Origin: Anaerocolumna sp.
GTDB lineage: Bacteria; Bacillota; Clostridia; Lachnospirales; Lachnospiraceae
Direction: 5' to 3'
Length of the DNA: 39,500 nt
Assembly: GCA_029256725.1 (NCBI GenBank)
Contig: JAQSXJ010000027.1
Location: forward strand, 1 to 39,500
Program-made: the position numbers and the translations under genes
The notes under the pieces: generated by a model
What the model was told of the DNA's origin: nothing
The model's input: the letters and a program-made list of their open reading frames with translations, nothing else
Databases searched by the model: none
In this document: positions 23,908-32,735 of the stretch, in pieces
Layout of the letters: each line of letters starts with the position of its first letter
Numbering within the stretch: the first letter of the stretch is position 1

Positions 23908-25980
23908 TTGAATTACCAGGAACTTATGAAAGAACAGAATGACGGTATCAGGGAAAGATATGAGCTTGCTGTGGGGCGTATAAAAGAAATACAAGCGGAA
24001 GAGAGTGTAAAAGAACCCTGCAGAGATTATTTTATAAAAGTAGCAGCATTCATAGAAAAAGCAGTGAGTTATTCTGCACTTACTGAAGAAAATAAATTTA
24101 AAGAGTTGTCTTTGAAGGAATTACAAGAACTCAATAAAAGCCTTTATGAGGATATTCTCAAGGAGAATTATGAAAGTTCTTATGCTAACCCTGCTTTTGC
24201 AGCTGAAAAGCTCGGTAAGAAATACGGCAAAATCTTAAGTTATCTCTATGCTGAAATCAGAGGAATGATTGTATATGCAGCAGAATCCAGACTATATTTC
24301 ATGACAATCTATATGGAGCAGCTGATTGAGATATACAATTATTTTGAAGAAGAAGATGAGTATACCTATAAGGATATCAAGCGGGCAGTCTGTGATTTTA
24401 ATATGGACAACTGCAATGATATCATGGAATATCGTACCAGAGAACTGTTGGATGAGGAGCTCTCTTTTGCTGCTGATATTATAGAGAGCTGGGATTTATC
24501 AGACTTAAGATATCTGTACCAATTCGGTGAATATATCGGAGAAAATGAGATTAAAACAGCAGAGTTTCTGAATAAGCTGCCGGAAGATGAGATAAAAGCA
24601 ATGGCTTTTACTTATACAGATGGTTATAGAAGAGGTTTCCAGGCAGGCGGAATTGATTTAAGTCAAAAGAAAACAGTATGTATCCGTTACAACATAGGTT
24701 TTGAGAGAATGGTGAAATATGCTATTGAGTATTTTGCGGAAATGGGCTTAAAACCTATTATGTACCGTACTGCTACTGCCAGCATGGACAAGAAGCAGCA
24801 TTTAAGAATCGGTTATCATTCAACAGGTCCAAACTATCAGTATGACTATGACCACCGTTTTGATATTGGATTATATATGGACAAAGCCTTTCATGAACGC
24901 AGACTTCAGGCTTATAAAGCTTCTTTTGAGAAGTATAAAGACAAGGCGGCAGGTTTTGCAGGACCTGCTCTTATACAGGTATTCGGTGAGAAGAACTTTG
25001 CACCAAAAGCCAAAGATGAAGTTATTAAGCTTGACAAAAGGCAGCAGAAGTTATCAGTGGCTTATCAGCGTGATTCCAATATGGTATTTTACCAATATAT
25101 TAAAGGTGATGAAACCAGCTTCACCATAATTGCTTATCCGATTACTGAAATAGGAGAACAGTTTGAAGAAATCTTCCGTGAGACTGTAAAGGTAAACAAC
25201 CTGGATAATGATATTTACAAAGGTATTCAGCAAAAGATTATTGATTGTCTGGATACCGGTGAATATGTCAGAATAAAAGGTACCGGAAATAATCGTACCG
25301 ATCTTAAGGTCATGTTATATGAACTGAAAGATCCTGCCACTGAAACCATTTTTGAGAATTGTACCGCAGATGTAAATATTCCTGTTGGCGAAGTATTTAC
25401 CTCACCAAAACTTACAGGTACAGAAGGAATCTTAAATGTATCCAGAATATTCTTAAATGGACTGGAATACACAGACCTTACTATAACTTTTAAGGATGGT
25501 ATGATAACAGAGTATAACTGCGGTAATTTCACTGACCCGGAAGAAAATAAACGATATATGAAAGAAAATATACTCTACAATCAGGACACCCTTCCTATGG
25601 GAGAATTTGCAATTGGAACCAATACCACTGCCTATGTAATGGCTGGTAAATACGGAATTTGGGATAAGCTTCCTATACTCATAGCTGAGAAAACAGGACC
25701 TCATTTTGCAGTTGGTGACACCTGTTATAAGATGAGTGAAGAACTTACACTCCGTAACCCTGATGGTAAGAAAATCGTTGCAAAGGATAATGAAGTATCC
25801 ATTCTACGATTAACAGAGATTGAAAATGCTTATTTTAACTGTCATACGGATATTACAATTCCATATGATGAGTTAGCTGAAATAACTGTAGTTGATAAGA
25901 GCGGCAAAGAAACCTCTATTATCAAAGCCGGAAGGTTTGTGCTGTCAGGAACAGAAAGTTTAAATGAAGCTTTTCAATAA
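23908..25980 (+). CDS. M29-type aminopeptidase with ~270-residue N-terminal extension
   Basis: 690 residues starting at the TTG 23908, eight bases after a perfect AAAGGAGG. The C-terminal ~420 residues are a family M29 (AmpS/AmpT-like) metallo-aminopeptidase. The two-metal ligands can be placed: Glu495 in GEVFTSP, Glu566 in MGEFAIGTN, His599 in GPHFAVGD, and His646/Asp648 in CHTDITIP. These cytosolic enzymes remove N-terminal residues from peptides using Co or Zn. Most M29 enzymes are about 410 residues, so the acidic helical N-terminal part (Leu/Glu/Tyr rich, with WDLSDLRYLYQFGEYIGENE) is an added domain I do not recognise. There is no signal peptide. A long hairpin follows the stop. Confidence 0.85.
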   Translation: MNYQELMKEQNDGIRERYELAVGRIKEIQAEESVKEPCRDYFIKVAAFIEKAVSYSALTEENKFKELSLKELQELNKSLYEDILKENYESSYANPAFAAEKLGKKYGKILSYLYAEIRGMIVYAAESRLYFMTIYMEQLIEIYNYFEEEDEYTYKDIKRAVCDFNMDNCNDIMEYRTRELLDEELSFAADIIESWDLSDLRYLYQFGEYIGENEIKTAEFLNKLPEDEIKAMAFTYTDGYRRGFQAGGIDLSQKKTVCIRYNIGFERMVKYAIEYFAEMGLKPIMYRTATASMDKKQHLRIGYHSTGPNYQYDYDHRFDIGLYMDKAFHERRLQAYKASFEKYKDKAAGFAGPALIQVFGEKNFAPKAKDEVIKLDKRQQKLSVAYQRDSNMVFYQYIKGDETSFTIIAYPITEIGEQFEEIFRETVKVNNLDNDIYKGIQQKIIDCLDTGEYVRIKGTGNNRTDLKVMLYELKDPATETIFENCTADVNIPVGEVFTSPKLTGTEGILNVSRIFLNGLEYTDLTITFKDGMITEYNCGNFTDPEENKRYMKENILYNQDTLPMGEFAIGTNTTAYVMAGKYGIWDKLPILIAEKTGPHFAVGDTCYKMSEELTLRNPDGKKIVAKDNEVSILRLTEIENAYFNCHTDITIPYDELAEITVVDKSGKETSIIKAGRFVLSGTESLNEAFQ

Positions 25981-26010
25981 ACGATTTCTAATATAATATA
26001 GTTGTTTTAT

Positions 26011-26099
26011 AATACAAAAAGAGGACAATGTTGATACACTCCAAAAGTCGGATTTTGATCTGATAAAGGGGGTAACAACTTGTTCTCTTTTCTTGTATT
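26011..26099 (+). terminator. Long hairpin between aminopeptidase and pur genes
   Basis: Left arm 26011-26037 and right arm 26072-26099 pair in blocks: AATACAA/TTGTATT, AAGAG/CTCTT, ACAA/TTGT, GTTG/CAAC and TAC/GTA, around a 34-base loop. The right side is T-rich. It most likely ends the aminopeptidase transcript. The following stretch to 26280 is AT-rich, with a small palindrome TTGTATT-AATA-AATACAA near 26137-26154 and no recognised riboswitch. Confidence 0.55.
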
Positions 26100-26280
26100 T
26101 ATATATTTTTCTTCATAATGAAGCCTTTTTATTATTTGTATTAATAAATACAATAAGAAATTAATAACAGGAAATCATAAGACAAAAGCAGGCAGCTATG
26201 ATAAAATGGAACCATCAAATGAAGATGATACTTATACACTGGTTTATAATAATGAACAGATAAGAAAGAGAGGATTTAAT

Positions 26281-26796
26281 ATGGCAGCTAAAGTTGGAAT
26301 AGTTATGGGAAGTGATTCAGATCTGGAGATCATGAGCAAAGCAGCAGAGGTGCTTGAAGTACTAAAGGTGGAATACGACATTACCGTAATCTCTGCACAC
26401 AGAATGCCTGATGTATTTTATGATTACGCAAAAACAGCAGAAGAAAAAGGTTATAAAGTAATTATTGCAGGTGCTGGTGGTGCGGCTCATTTACCCGGTA
26501 TGACGGCAGCAATATTCTCACTTCCGGTTATTGGCGTGCCTATTATGACAAAATCATTGGGTGGTGTAGATTCTCTCTATTCCATCGTTCAGATGCCCGC
26601 CGGCATACCCGTTGCAACAGTTGCAATAAACGGTGCTCAGAATGCAGGTATCCTGGCAGCTAAAATCCTGGCAGCTTCTGATGCTGAATTATTAGGACGT
26701 ATCAAAGATTATGCTCAGAACTTAAAGGATACCGTAGCAGCTAAATCTGAAAAGCTTGCGAAAGTAGGCTATAAGGAATATTTGAAAGAAAAATAA
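26281..26796 (+). CDS. purE: N5-carboxyaminoimidazole ribonucleotide mutase
   Basis: 171 residues from the ATG at 26281, preceded by GAGAGGA. An in-frame ATG at 26206 would add 25 residues that do not match PurE and lacks an SD. The protein begins KVGIVMGSDSDLEIM and contains ISAHRMPD, AGAGGAAHLPGM, VIGVPIMTKSLGGVDSLYSIVQMPAGIPVATV, all typical of class I PurE. It moves the carboxyl group of N5-CAIR to give CAIR in purine synthesis. It is the first of four pur genes; a purK homologue is not next to it. Confidence 0.96.
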   Translation: MAAKVGIVMGSDSDLEIMSKAAEVLEVLKVEYDITVISAHRMPDVFYDYAKTAEEKGYKVIIAGAGGAAHLPGMTAAIFSLPVIGVPIMTKSLGGVDSLYSIVQMPAGIPVATVAINGAQNAGILAAKILAASDAELLGRIKDYAQNLKDTVAAKSEKLAKVGYKEYLKEK

Positions 26797-26861
26797 ATTA
26801 AACGTCAATAATAAATACCAGAGCAAAGAGACGTGCTAAAACACGCAGATGGGAGCCAAAT

Positions 26862-27887
26862 ATGGATTATAAGAATGCCGGAGTGGATATTGAAGCTGGT
26901 TATAAAGCGGTAGAACTGATGAAAGAGCATATCGATAAAACCATGAGGAAGGAAGTGCTGTCAGGTATAGGTGGATTTTCCGGAGCCTTCTCCTTAAAGA
27001 GTTTTATGAATATGGAGGAGCCTACCTTAGTATCAGGAACCGATGGAGTAGGAACCAAATTAAAGCTTGCATTTCTATTGGACAAACATGATACCATAGG
27101 TATTGACTGCGTTGCCATGTGTGTAAATGATATTGCTTGTGCCGGTGGTGAACCTTTATTTTTCTTAGATTATGTTGCCTGTGGTAAGAATGATCCTGAG
27201 AAGATTGCTGCCATCGTAAGTGGTGTGGCAAAAGGCTGTCAGGAAGCCGGAGCTGCCTTAATAGGAGGAGAAACTGCTGAGATGCCAGGTTTTTATCCTG
27301 TAGAGGAATATGACCTGGCGGGATTTGCCGTAGGTATCGTAGACCGAAAGAATATGATTGACGGCAAAGAGCTAAAAGCAGGAGATGTATTGATTGGACT
27401 GGCTTCCTCCGGAATTCACAGCAATGGTTATTCTCTTGTACGAAAAGTCTTTCATATGAATACTGAGTCTTTAAATACGTACTATGAGGCACTGGGAACA
27501 ACCTTAGGTGAAGCTCTTTTGACACCAACACGTATCTATGTCAAGGCCTTGTCTGCCTTAAAGAAAGAGAAGATTAAGATTAAAGCCTGCTCACATATAA
27601 CCGGAGGCGGTTTCTATGAGAACATACCCAGAATGTTAAGGGAGGGTGTCCATGCTTATATTAAGAAAGACAGCTATCCTATTCCTCCTATTTTCTCAAT
27701 GCTTGCAAAGGACGGTTCTATAGAAGAGAAAGTTATGTATAATACCTATAATATGGGAATCGGTATGCTATTAGCAGTGGCTGCTGAGGATGTTGACACA
27801 GCAGTTACCCTTTTAAAAGAAGCCGGAGAAAGTCCTTACATTGTTGGTGATATCAAAGAAGGAGATAAAGGAGTAACCTTATGCTAG
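26862..27887 (+). CDS. purM: Phosphoribosylformylglycinamidine cyclo-ligase (AIR synthetase)
   Basis: 341 residues, normal length. It begins [19 protein letters not shown] and has [64 protein letters not shown] and [16 protein letters not shown], the PurM active-site and ATP-binding blocks. It closes the imidazole ring using ATP. ATG 26862 follows GGGAG. Its end overlaps purN by 7 bases, so the two are translationally coupled. Confidence 0.97.
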   Translation: MDYKNAGVDIEAGYKAVELMKEHIDKTMRKEVLSGIGGFSGAFSLKSFMNMEEPTLVSGTDGVGTKLKLAFLLDKHDTIGIDCVAMCVNDIACAGGEPLFFLDYVACGKNDPEKIAAIVSGVAKGCQEAGAALIGGETAEMPGFYPVEEYDLAGFAVGIVDRKNMIDGKELKAGDVLIGLASSGIHSNGYSLVRKVFHMNTESLNTYYEALGTTLGEALLTPTRIYVKALSALKKEKIKIKACSHITGGGFYENIPRMLREGVHAYIKKDSYPIPPIFSMLAKDGSIEEKVMYNTYNMGIGMLLAVAAEDVDTAVTLLKEAGESPYIVGDIKEGDKGVTLC

Positions 27888-28504
27888 GCATAGGAATACT
27901 GGTCTCCGGCAGTGGTACCAATCTTCAGGCTATTATAGATAATATCAATAACGGTAAGATTACCAATGCAAAGATAAATGTGGTAATAAGTAATAAAGAG
28001 GGTGTATATTCTCTTGTCCGTGCGAAAGAGAATAATATTCCGGCTGAAGTGATAGCCCCAAAGAATTTTCCGGATAGGGACACCTTTCATAAAGCACTGC
28101 TTCAGAAACTGAAGGAATATGAAGTGGAGCTGCTGGTACTTGCCGGATATCTTGTGGTAATACCTGAAATTATTATTAATTCATATAAAGATCGGATTAT
28201 AAATATTCATCCATCACTTATCCCCTCCTTTTGCGGAACCGGCTATTATGGGCTTAAGGTACATGAAGCAGTACTTGAGCGCGGGGTCAAGGTTACAGGT
28301 GCTACAGTTCATTTTGTAGATGAAGGAACGGATACCGGACCAATCATACTCCAAAAAGCAGTAATGATTCAAGAGGGAGATACCCCTGAAATATTACAAA
28401 AGCGGGTAATGGAGGAAGCTGAGTGGGAGCTTTTACCGGAAGCCATTGATTTAATCGCAAATAACCGGGTTTTAATAGAGAATAATAAAGTACGTATAAT
28501 ATAA
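27881..28504 (+). CDS. purN: Phosphoribosylglycinamide formyltransferase
   Basis: 207 residues. It begins with [17 protein letters not shown], the phosphate-binding loop of PurN. The catalytic Asn-His are in [11 protein letters not shown] and the catalytic Asp in [12 protein letters not shown]. It adds the first formyl group from 10-formyl-THF to GAR. The segment after NIHPSLIP is [16 protein letters not shown], where many PurN have PAFPGxHA, a normal variant in clostridia. It overlaps the end of purM and is followed by purD after 41 bases. Confidence 0.96.
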   Translation: MLGIGILVSGSGTNLQAIIDNINNGKITNAKINVVISNKEGVYSLVRAKENNIPAEVIAPKNFPDRDTFHKALLQKLKEYEVELLVLAGYLVVIPEIIINSYKDRIINIHPSLIPSFCGTGYYGLKVHEAVLERGVKVTGATVHFVDEGTDTGPIILQKAVMIQEGDTPEILQKRVMEEAEWELLPEAIDLIANNRVLIENNKVRII

Positions 28505-28545
28505 AGAACGGATAGGGCAGATAAATAGAAAGGTGAGGGTTGGGT

Positions 28546-29817
28546 ATGAAAGTACTGATTATCGGTGGCGGTGGAAGAGAACATGCCATAGCTTATAAGC
28601 TTGCACAAAGTAAGAAAGTATCAGAAATGTTCTGTGCTCCGGGAAATGCAGGAATTAAAGAATATGCAGACTGCGTACCTATAGGTGTAATGGAATTTGA
28701 TAAGCTTGCAAACTTTGCTGAAAAAGAAAGCATTGATCTAACCATAGTTGGACCCGATGATCCACTGGTTGGGGGAATTGTAGATGTGTTCAAACAAAGG
28801 GGACTTCGTGTCTTTGGTCCTGATAAAGCAGCAGCTGTCATAGAAGGTTCAAAGGCTTTTTCAAAAGATCTTATGAAGAAATATAACATTCCCACAGCAG
28901 GTTATGAGACCTTTACTGAAGCCGCTAAGGCTTATGATTATCTGAATGCCTGTACTTATCCTGTTGTGCTGAAAGCAGACGGGCTTGCCTTGGGTAAAGG
29001 TGTACTTATATGTAATACCAGGCAGGAAGCCTGTGATGGTGTTAAGCTTATAATGGAGGATAAACAATTTGGTTCCTCCGGTGATACGATGGTGATTGAG
29101 GAATTTATGACCGGCAGGGAAGTCTCTGTTCTTGCGTTCTGTGATGGTACGGATATTGCCGTTATGACAAGTGCTCAGGATCATAAAAGAGCGAAGGATA
29201 ATGACCAGGGACTCAACACCGGTGGTATGGGAACCTTCTCTCCCAGTCCTTTTTACACCAAAGAAATAGATGCCTACTGCATGGAACATATATACAAACC
29301 TACTATGGCTGCTATGAAGAAAGAAGGCAGAAGTTTTACCGGTATTCTCTTCTTTGGTCTGATGTTAACGGATAAGGGACCTATAGTAATTGAATATAAT
29401 GCCAGATTTGGTGACCCTGAGACACAGGTGGTACTGCCAAGGCTTAAGAATGATATAGTAGAAGTTTTTGAAGCCTGTGTGGAGGGAAGGCTCTCAGAGA
29501 TTAACTTGGAGTTTGAGGATAATGCGGCAGTATGTGTTGTATTGGCTTCCCTTGGCTACCCTCTTTCTTATGAAAAAGGTTTTCCGATCGAAGGGCTTGA
29601 TAAATTTAAAAATAATGACGGTGTTTTTATCTTTCATGCCGGAACAGCCAATGACCAGGATAAAGTAGTAACAGCTGGCGGCCGGGTCTTAGGGGTTACG
29701 GCTACAGGAAGCACTCTAAAAGAAGCCAGGGCAAATGCTTATAAGGCGGCAGAAGAGGTAACTTTTACCAATAAATATGCAAGAAGTGATATCGGTAAAG
29801 CAATTGATGAAGCTTAA
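28546..29817 (+). CDS. purD: Phosphoribosylamine-glycine ligase (GARS)
   Basis: 423 residues from the ATG at 28546, seven bases after AAGGTGAGG; the TTG at 28540 is too near the SD. Typical blocks are KVLIIGGGGREHAIAYKL, GPDDPLVGGIVD, GPDKAAAVIEGSKAFSKDLMKKY, VLKADGLALGKGV, the ATP-grasp segment FSPSPFYT, and VIEYNARFGDPETQVVLPRL. It joins glycine to phosphoribosylamine. It ends the purE-purM-purN-purD cluster and is followed by a strong terminator; purC, purF, purH and purL are not in this window. Confidence 0.97.
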   Translation: MKVLIIGGGGREHAIAYKLAQSKKVSEMFCAPGNAGIKEYADCVPIGVMEFDKLANFAEKESIDLTIVGPDDPLVGGIVDVFKQRGLRVFGPDKAAAVIEGSKAFSKDLMKKYNIPTAGYETFTEAAKAYDYLNACTYPVVLKADGLALGKGVLICNTRQEACDGVKLIMEDKQFGSSGDTMVIEEFMTGREVSVLAFCDGTDIAVMTSAQDHKRAKDNDQGLNTGGMGTFSPSPFYTKEIDAYCMEHIYKPTMAAMKKEGRSFTGILFFGLMLTDKGPIVIEYNARFGDPETQVVLPRLKNDIVEVFEACVEGRLSEINLEFEDNAAVCVVLASLGYPLSYEKGFPIEGLDKFKNNDGVFIFHAGTANDQDKVVTAGGRVLGVTATGSTLKEARANAYKAAEEVTFTNKYARSDIGKAIDEA

Positions 29818-29840
29818 GTTATTATAAGATAAACAGAGTT

Positions 29841-29882
29841 AGAAAAGGATGAATATTTTGACATTCATTCTTTTCTTTTTTT
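29841..29882 (+). terminator. Intrinsic terminator of the pur cluster
   Basis: AGAAAAGGATGAAT (29841-29854) pairs with ATTCATTCTTTTCT (29862-29875) over 14 bases with one G-U, followed by a T run. It begins 24 bases after the purD stop. The stretch to 30053 holds no gene and no convincing promoter. Confidence 0.9.
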
Positions 29883-30053
29883 ATGTCGATATAAATTATT
29901 AAGTATTCTGTCGACAATGTCACAGAAGTGCCATATGTATTTTGTAGAATATTGAAGTACAAGGAATAATATGGAATTTATAGAAAACTCCTAATTAACA
30001 TAAGAAGAATCGGACACAAGAAAAACAGTTTTTATAGAAAGAGGAAGGGATTT

Positions 30054-32714
30054 ATGGAAAAAAGAACTAGTTATCACAGAATAATGGTACTCATGTTATG
30101 CTTAAGTTTATTTGCATTGCAGATATTACCTGCATATACGATAAAAGTCCAGGCTGAAAGCCAAGGAACTGTTACCGCCACCAGTCTTAATGTTCGTTCC
30201 GGTCCCGGGACAAGCTATGCTATTGTTAAAGTCAAAGGCAGCAATGCTTTTTTGAAAAAAGGTGAAAAAGTAACCCTGGTTAAAAAAGAAGGTGATTGGT
30301 ATAAAATATCTTTTACCTTTGGTGGAGTCAAATCAGAAGGTTATATTTTAGGAACCTATATAAGTAAAAGTACCAGCAGTACAACACTGACAGCCACGCC
30401 TACACCAACTGTCACTCCTACCCCCAAACCAACTGATAAGACTTCCACAGGTACTAAGACAACAGTTCCTTTGAAACTAAGTGCTATAGTAACAGCCACC
30501 AATGTTAACGTCAGAAGTTCAGCTGGTACTACAGCGAAGAAGGTTGCCACTGTAGGAAAGGATCAAAAAGTTACTATTACTGATGAAGTTATAAAAAATT
30601 CACAAAAATGGTATAGCATATCCTATACTCTGAATAAGAAAACAATTACAGGGTATGTTATCAGTGATTATGTCAAATTGACGATTACCTCAGCAGCAAA
30701 CGGAACCGTAACCTCGGCAGTTAAGATAAGGAAGCTGGCCTCAGACAGCTCTGTCTATATAAAAGACAGCAAGGGAAATAATATAACTGTAGCAAAAAAA
30801 GCAGCTGTTACGGTAGCTTCAGAAAGCACAGATAAAAACGGAAAGAAATGGTTTAAAGTAACCTATAAAAAAGGCAGTGTAAAATATACAGGTTTTATTG
30901 CTGCCAATCAGATTCTGTTTACTAAAAAGACAGTAACCACAACGCCTACACCGACGGCAACTCCAAAACCGACGGCGACACCTACACCCACAGCAACACC
31001 CACAACTACGCCAAAACCAACCACTACGCCAAAACCAACCACAACACCTACAGCTACTCCAACGCCTACTGTTACACCTACACCTGGTGCAACTGATGGG
31101 TATGTACAGTACAATGGTTCCGTATACGTATATGTAAACATTAAGGGTACTCAGGATTTCCTTCTAACAACCTCATATATCCCGGTAACTTTGGCAATCA
31201 ATGAGAAAGTTTCTATACTGAACACAGTAACAGAAAGTTCTGTGACCTGGTATTATGTAAGTTTTACCAAAGGCGGAAAAGAAGCCAAAGGTTATGTTCA
31301 AACCTCTTTCATTGCGAATGGAACAGGCAGTTTTGTGGATGGCACAGTTATGGATTTCTTAAACTATGGGACGCCGACTACGACTGTAACACCATCAGTA
31401 ACACCATCCACAGGAATGACTAATGCAGAATTTGAAAATTATATAACAGCTCAGGGATTTCCGGAAAGCTACAAAGCGGGCCTGCGTGCATTACATCAGG
31501 CTCATCCGACCTGGGTATTTAATGCTTTTCATACAGGAATCGATTGGGAAACAGCCATAGCAAAAGAAAGTGTACTAGGAGTTAATCTTATAACCAATGG
31601 AAAAAGCATTGAATGGAAATCACTGGCTGCAGGTGCTTATAAATGGGAGACAGATACCTTTGTGCCCTTTGACGGTTCGACTTGGGTTACTCCTTCATCA
31701 GAAGGTTTGAGATATTATATGGATCCTAGAAACTTCCTTACGGAAAAAGGGATTTTTCAATTTGAGACACTGGCATTTAACAGCCAGTATCAGAATACCG
31801 TAGGAGTGGAAAGTATCTTGTATAATACTCCTTTATATAATAAGAATTATTCCTTCATAAATGATTCTGGGGCTACCGTAACAAAAGCTTACTCTGAAAG
31901 CTTTATGGATGCAGCAGTTTATTCCGGTGTCAGTCCTTACCATCTTGCCAGCCGGTCAAAACAGGAAGTAGTTACCGGTGTGACTACTTTAAGTGCCAGT
32001 GTATCTGGGACCTTTTCCGGTTATCAGGGACTTTATAATTTCTTTAACATAGGTGCATATCATAGTACTGCTGCAGGTGGTGCAATAGCAAATGCCCTTA
32101 AATATGCGAAGAACGGAACAACGAGCAGCAGCTTAAACATGCAGTATCTAATTCCCTGGGACAACCCCTATGATGCAATTGTTGGAGGTTCTTATATTAT
32201 AGGAAGTACTTATATAAAAAGAGGACAGGATACAATATATCTACAGAAATTCAATATGACAACTACCTCAACTTTCTCACATCAATATATGGCTAATATT
32301 GAAGCACCTAATGCGGAGGCGTCTAAAACCTATACAGCTTACAGCAACATGAGTACAATGCCATTGGTGTTCTCATTGCCGGTATACTTAAACATGCCGG
32401 AAACTGTCAGCCAGGTACCTGTTAAAGCCTATAATCCAAATAACTGGCTTAAGACTCTGGCAGTTGATGGTTACAGCCTATCGCCGACTTTTGATCTAAA
32501 AGTTGACCAGCAATATTCCCTCATTGTGCCAAACAGTGCAGCTACCATTAAAGTATCTGCCAGCGCTGTAAGCACAAAAGCGACTGTACAGGGAACGGGA
32601 AATATCATTATAAACGAAGGCAATAATACGGTTACTATAGCTGTAACAGCAGAGAATGGCAGTACTAGAAATTATATCATCAATGTTTTCAGGGAAGCAG
32701 CTACCACCCCTTAA
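30054..32714 (+). CDS. Secreted SH3b / glucosaminidase-type cell-wall hydrolase
   Basis: 886 residues with a signal peptide (cleavage near VQA, residue 34). Four SH3b-type modules follow (about 37-105, 142-205, 212-285 and 347-425; the first has SLNVRSGPGTSYAIV), separated by Thr-Pro linkers (TPTPT, KPTTTP). A catalytic region of about 320 residues (about 455-775) begins with FENYITAQGFPESYKAGLRALHQAHPTWVF, resembling clostridial beta-N-acetylglucosaminidases; FQFETLAFN and HLASRSKQEV are candidate active-site segments. The C-terminus is a cadherin-like beta-sandwich (about 795-882). I take it to be a peptidoglycan glucosaminidase held in the wall by SH3b modules. The SD is GAGGAAGGG. The next gene follows by 21 bases. 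Confidence 0.85.
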   Translation: MEKRTSYHRIMVLMLCLSLFALQILPAYTIKVQAESQGTVTATSLNVRSGPGTSYAIVKVKGSNAFLKKGEKVTLVKKEGDWYKISFTFGGVKSEGYILGTYISKSTSSTTLTATPTPTVTPTPKPTDKTSTGTKTTVPLKLSAIVTATNVNVRSSAGTTAKKVATVGKDQKVTITDEVIKNSQKWYSISYTLNKKTITGYVISDYVKLTITSAANGTVTSAVKIRKLASDSSVYIKDSKGNNITVAKKAAVTVASESTDKNGKKWFKVTYKKGSVKYTGFIAANQILFTKKTVTTTPTPTATPKPTATPTPTATPTTTPKPTTTPKPTTTPTATPTPTVTPTPGATDGYVQYNGSVYVYVNIKGTQDFLLTTSYIPVTLAINEKVSILNTVTESSVTWYYVSFTKGGKEAKGYVQTSFIANGTGSFVDGTVMDFLNYGTPTTTVTPSVTPSTGMTNAEFENYITAQGFPESYKAGLRALHQAHPTWVFNAFHTGIDWETAIAKESVLGVNLITNGKSIEWKSLAAGAYKWETDTFVPFDGSTWVTPSSEGLRYYMDPRNFLTEKGIFQFETLAFNSQYQNTVGVESILYNTPLYNKNYSFINDSGATVTKAYSESFMDAAVYSGVSPYHLASRSKQEVVTGVTTLSASVSGTFSGYQGLYNFFNIGAYHSTAAGGAIANALKYAKNGTTSSSLNMQYLIPWDNPYDAIVGGSYIIGSTYIKRGQDTIYLQKFNMTTTSTFSHQYMANIEAPNAEASKTYTAYSNMSTMPLVFSLPVYLNMPETVSQVPVKAYNPNNWLKTLAVDGYSLSPTFDLKVDQQYSLIVPNSAATIKVSASAVSTKATVQGTGNIIINEGNNTVTIAVTAENGSTRNYIINVFREAATTP

Positions 32715-32735
32715 AACGAAAGAGAGGTAATCCTT

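Noticed and set aside
26206..26280. 25-residue extension of PurE
   Set aside because: PurE proteins begin near KVGIVMGSDSD; the ATG at 26281 has the SD.
25981..26280. Purine, ZTP or PRPP riboswitch ahead of purE
   Set aside because: None of the conserved core sequences of these riboswitches was found; only the long hairpin is present.
27022..27531. 169-codon minus-strand frame opposite purM
   Set aside because: The plus strand clearly encodes PurM; the antisense product is His/Leu/Gln-rich with no domain.
30908..31141. Repetitive DNA in the wall-hydrolase gene considered as a tandem repeat or CRISPR-like array
   Set aside because: It is only Thr-Pro linker coding sequence with no constant repeat and spacer length.
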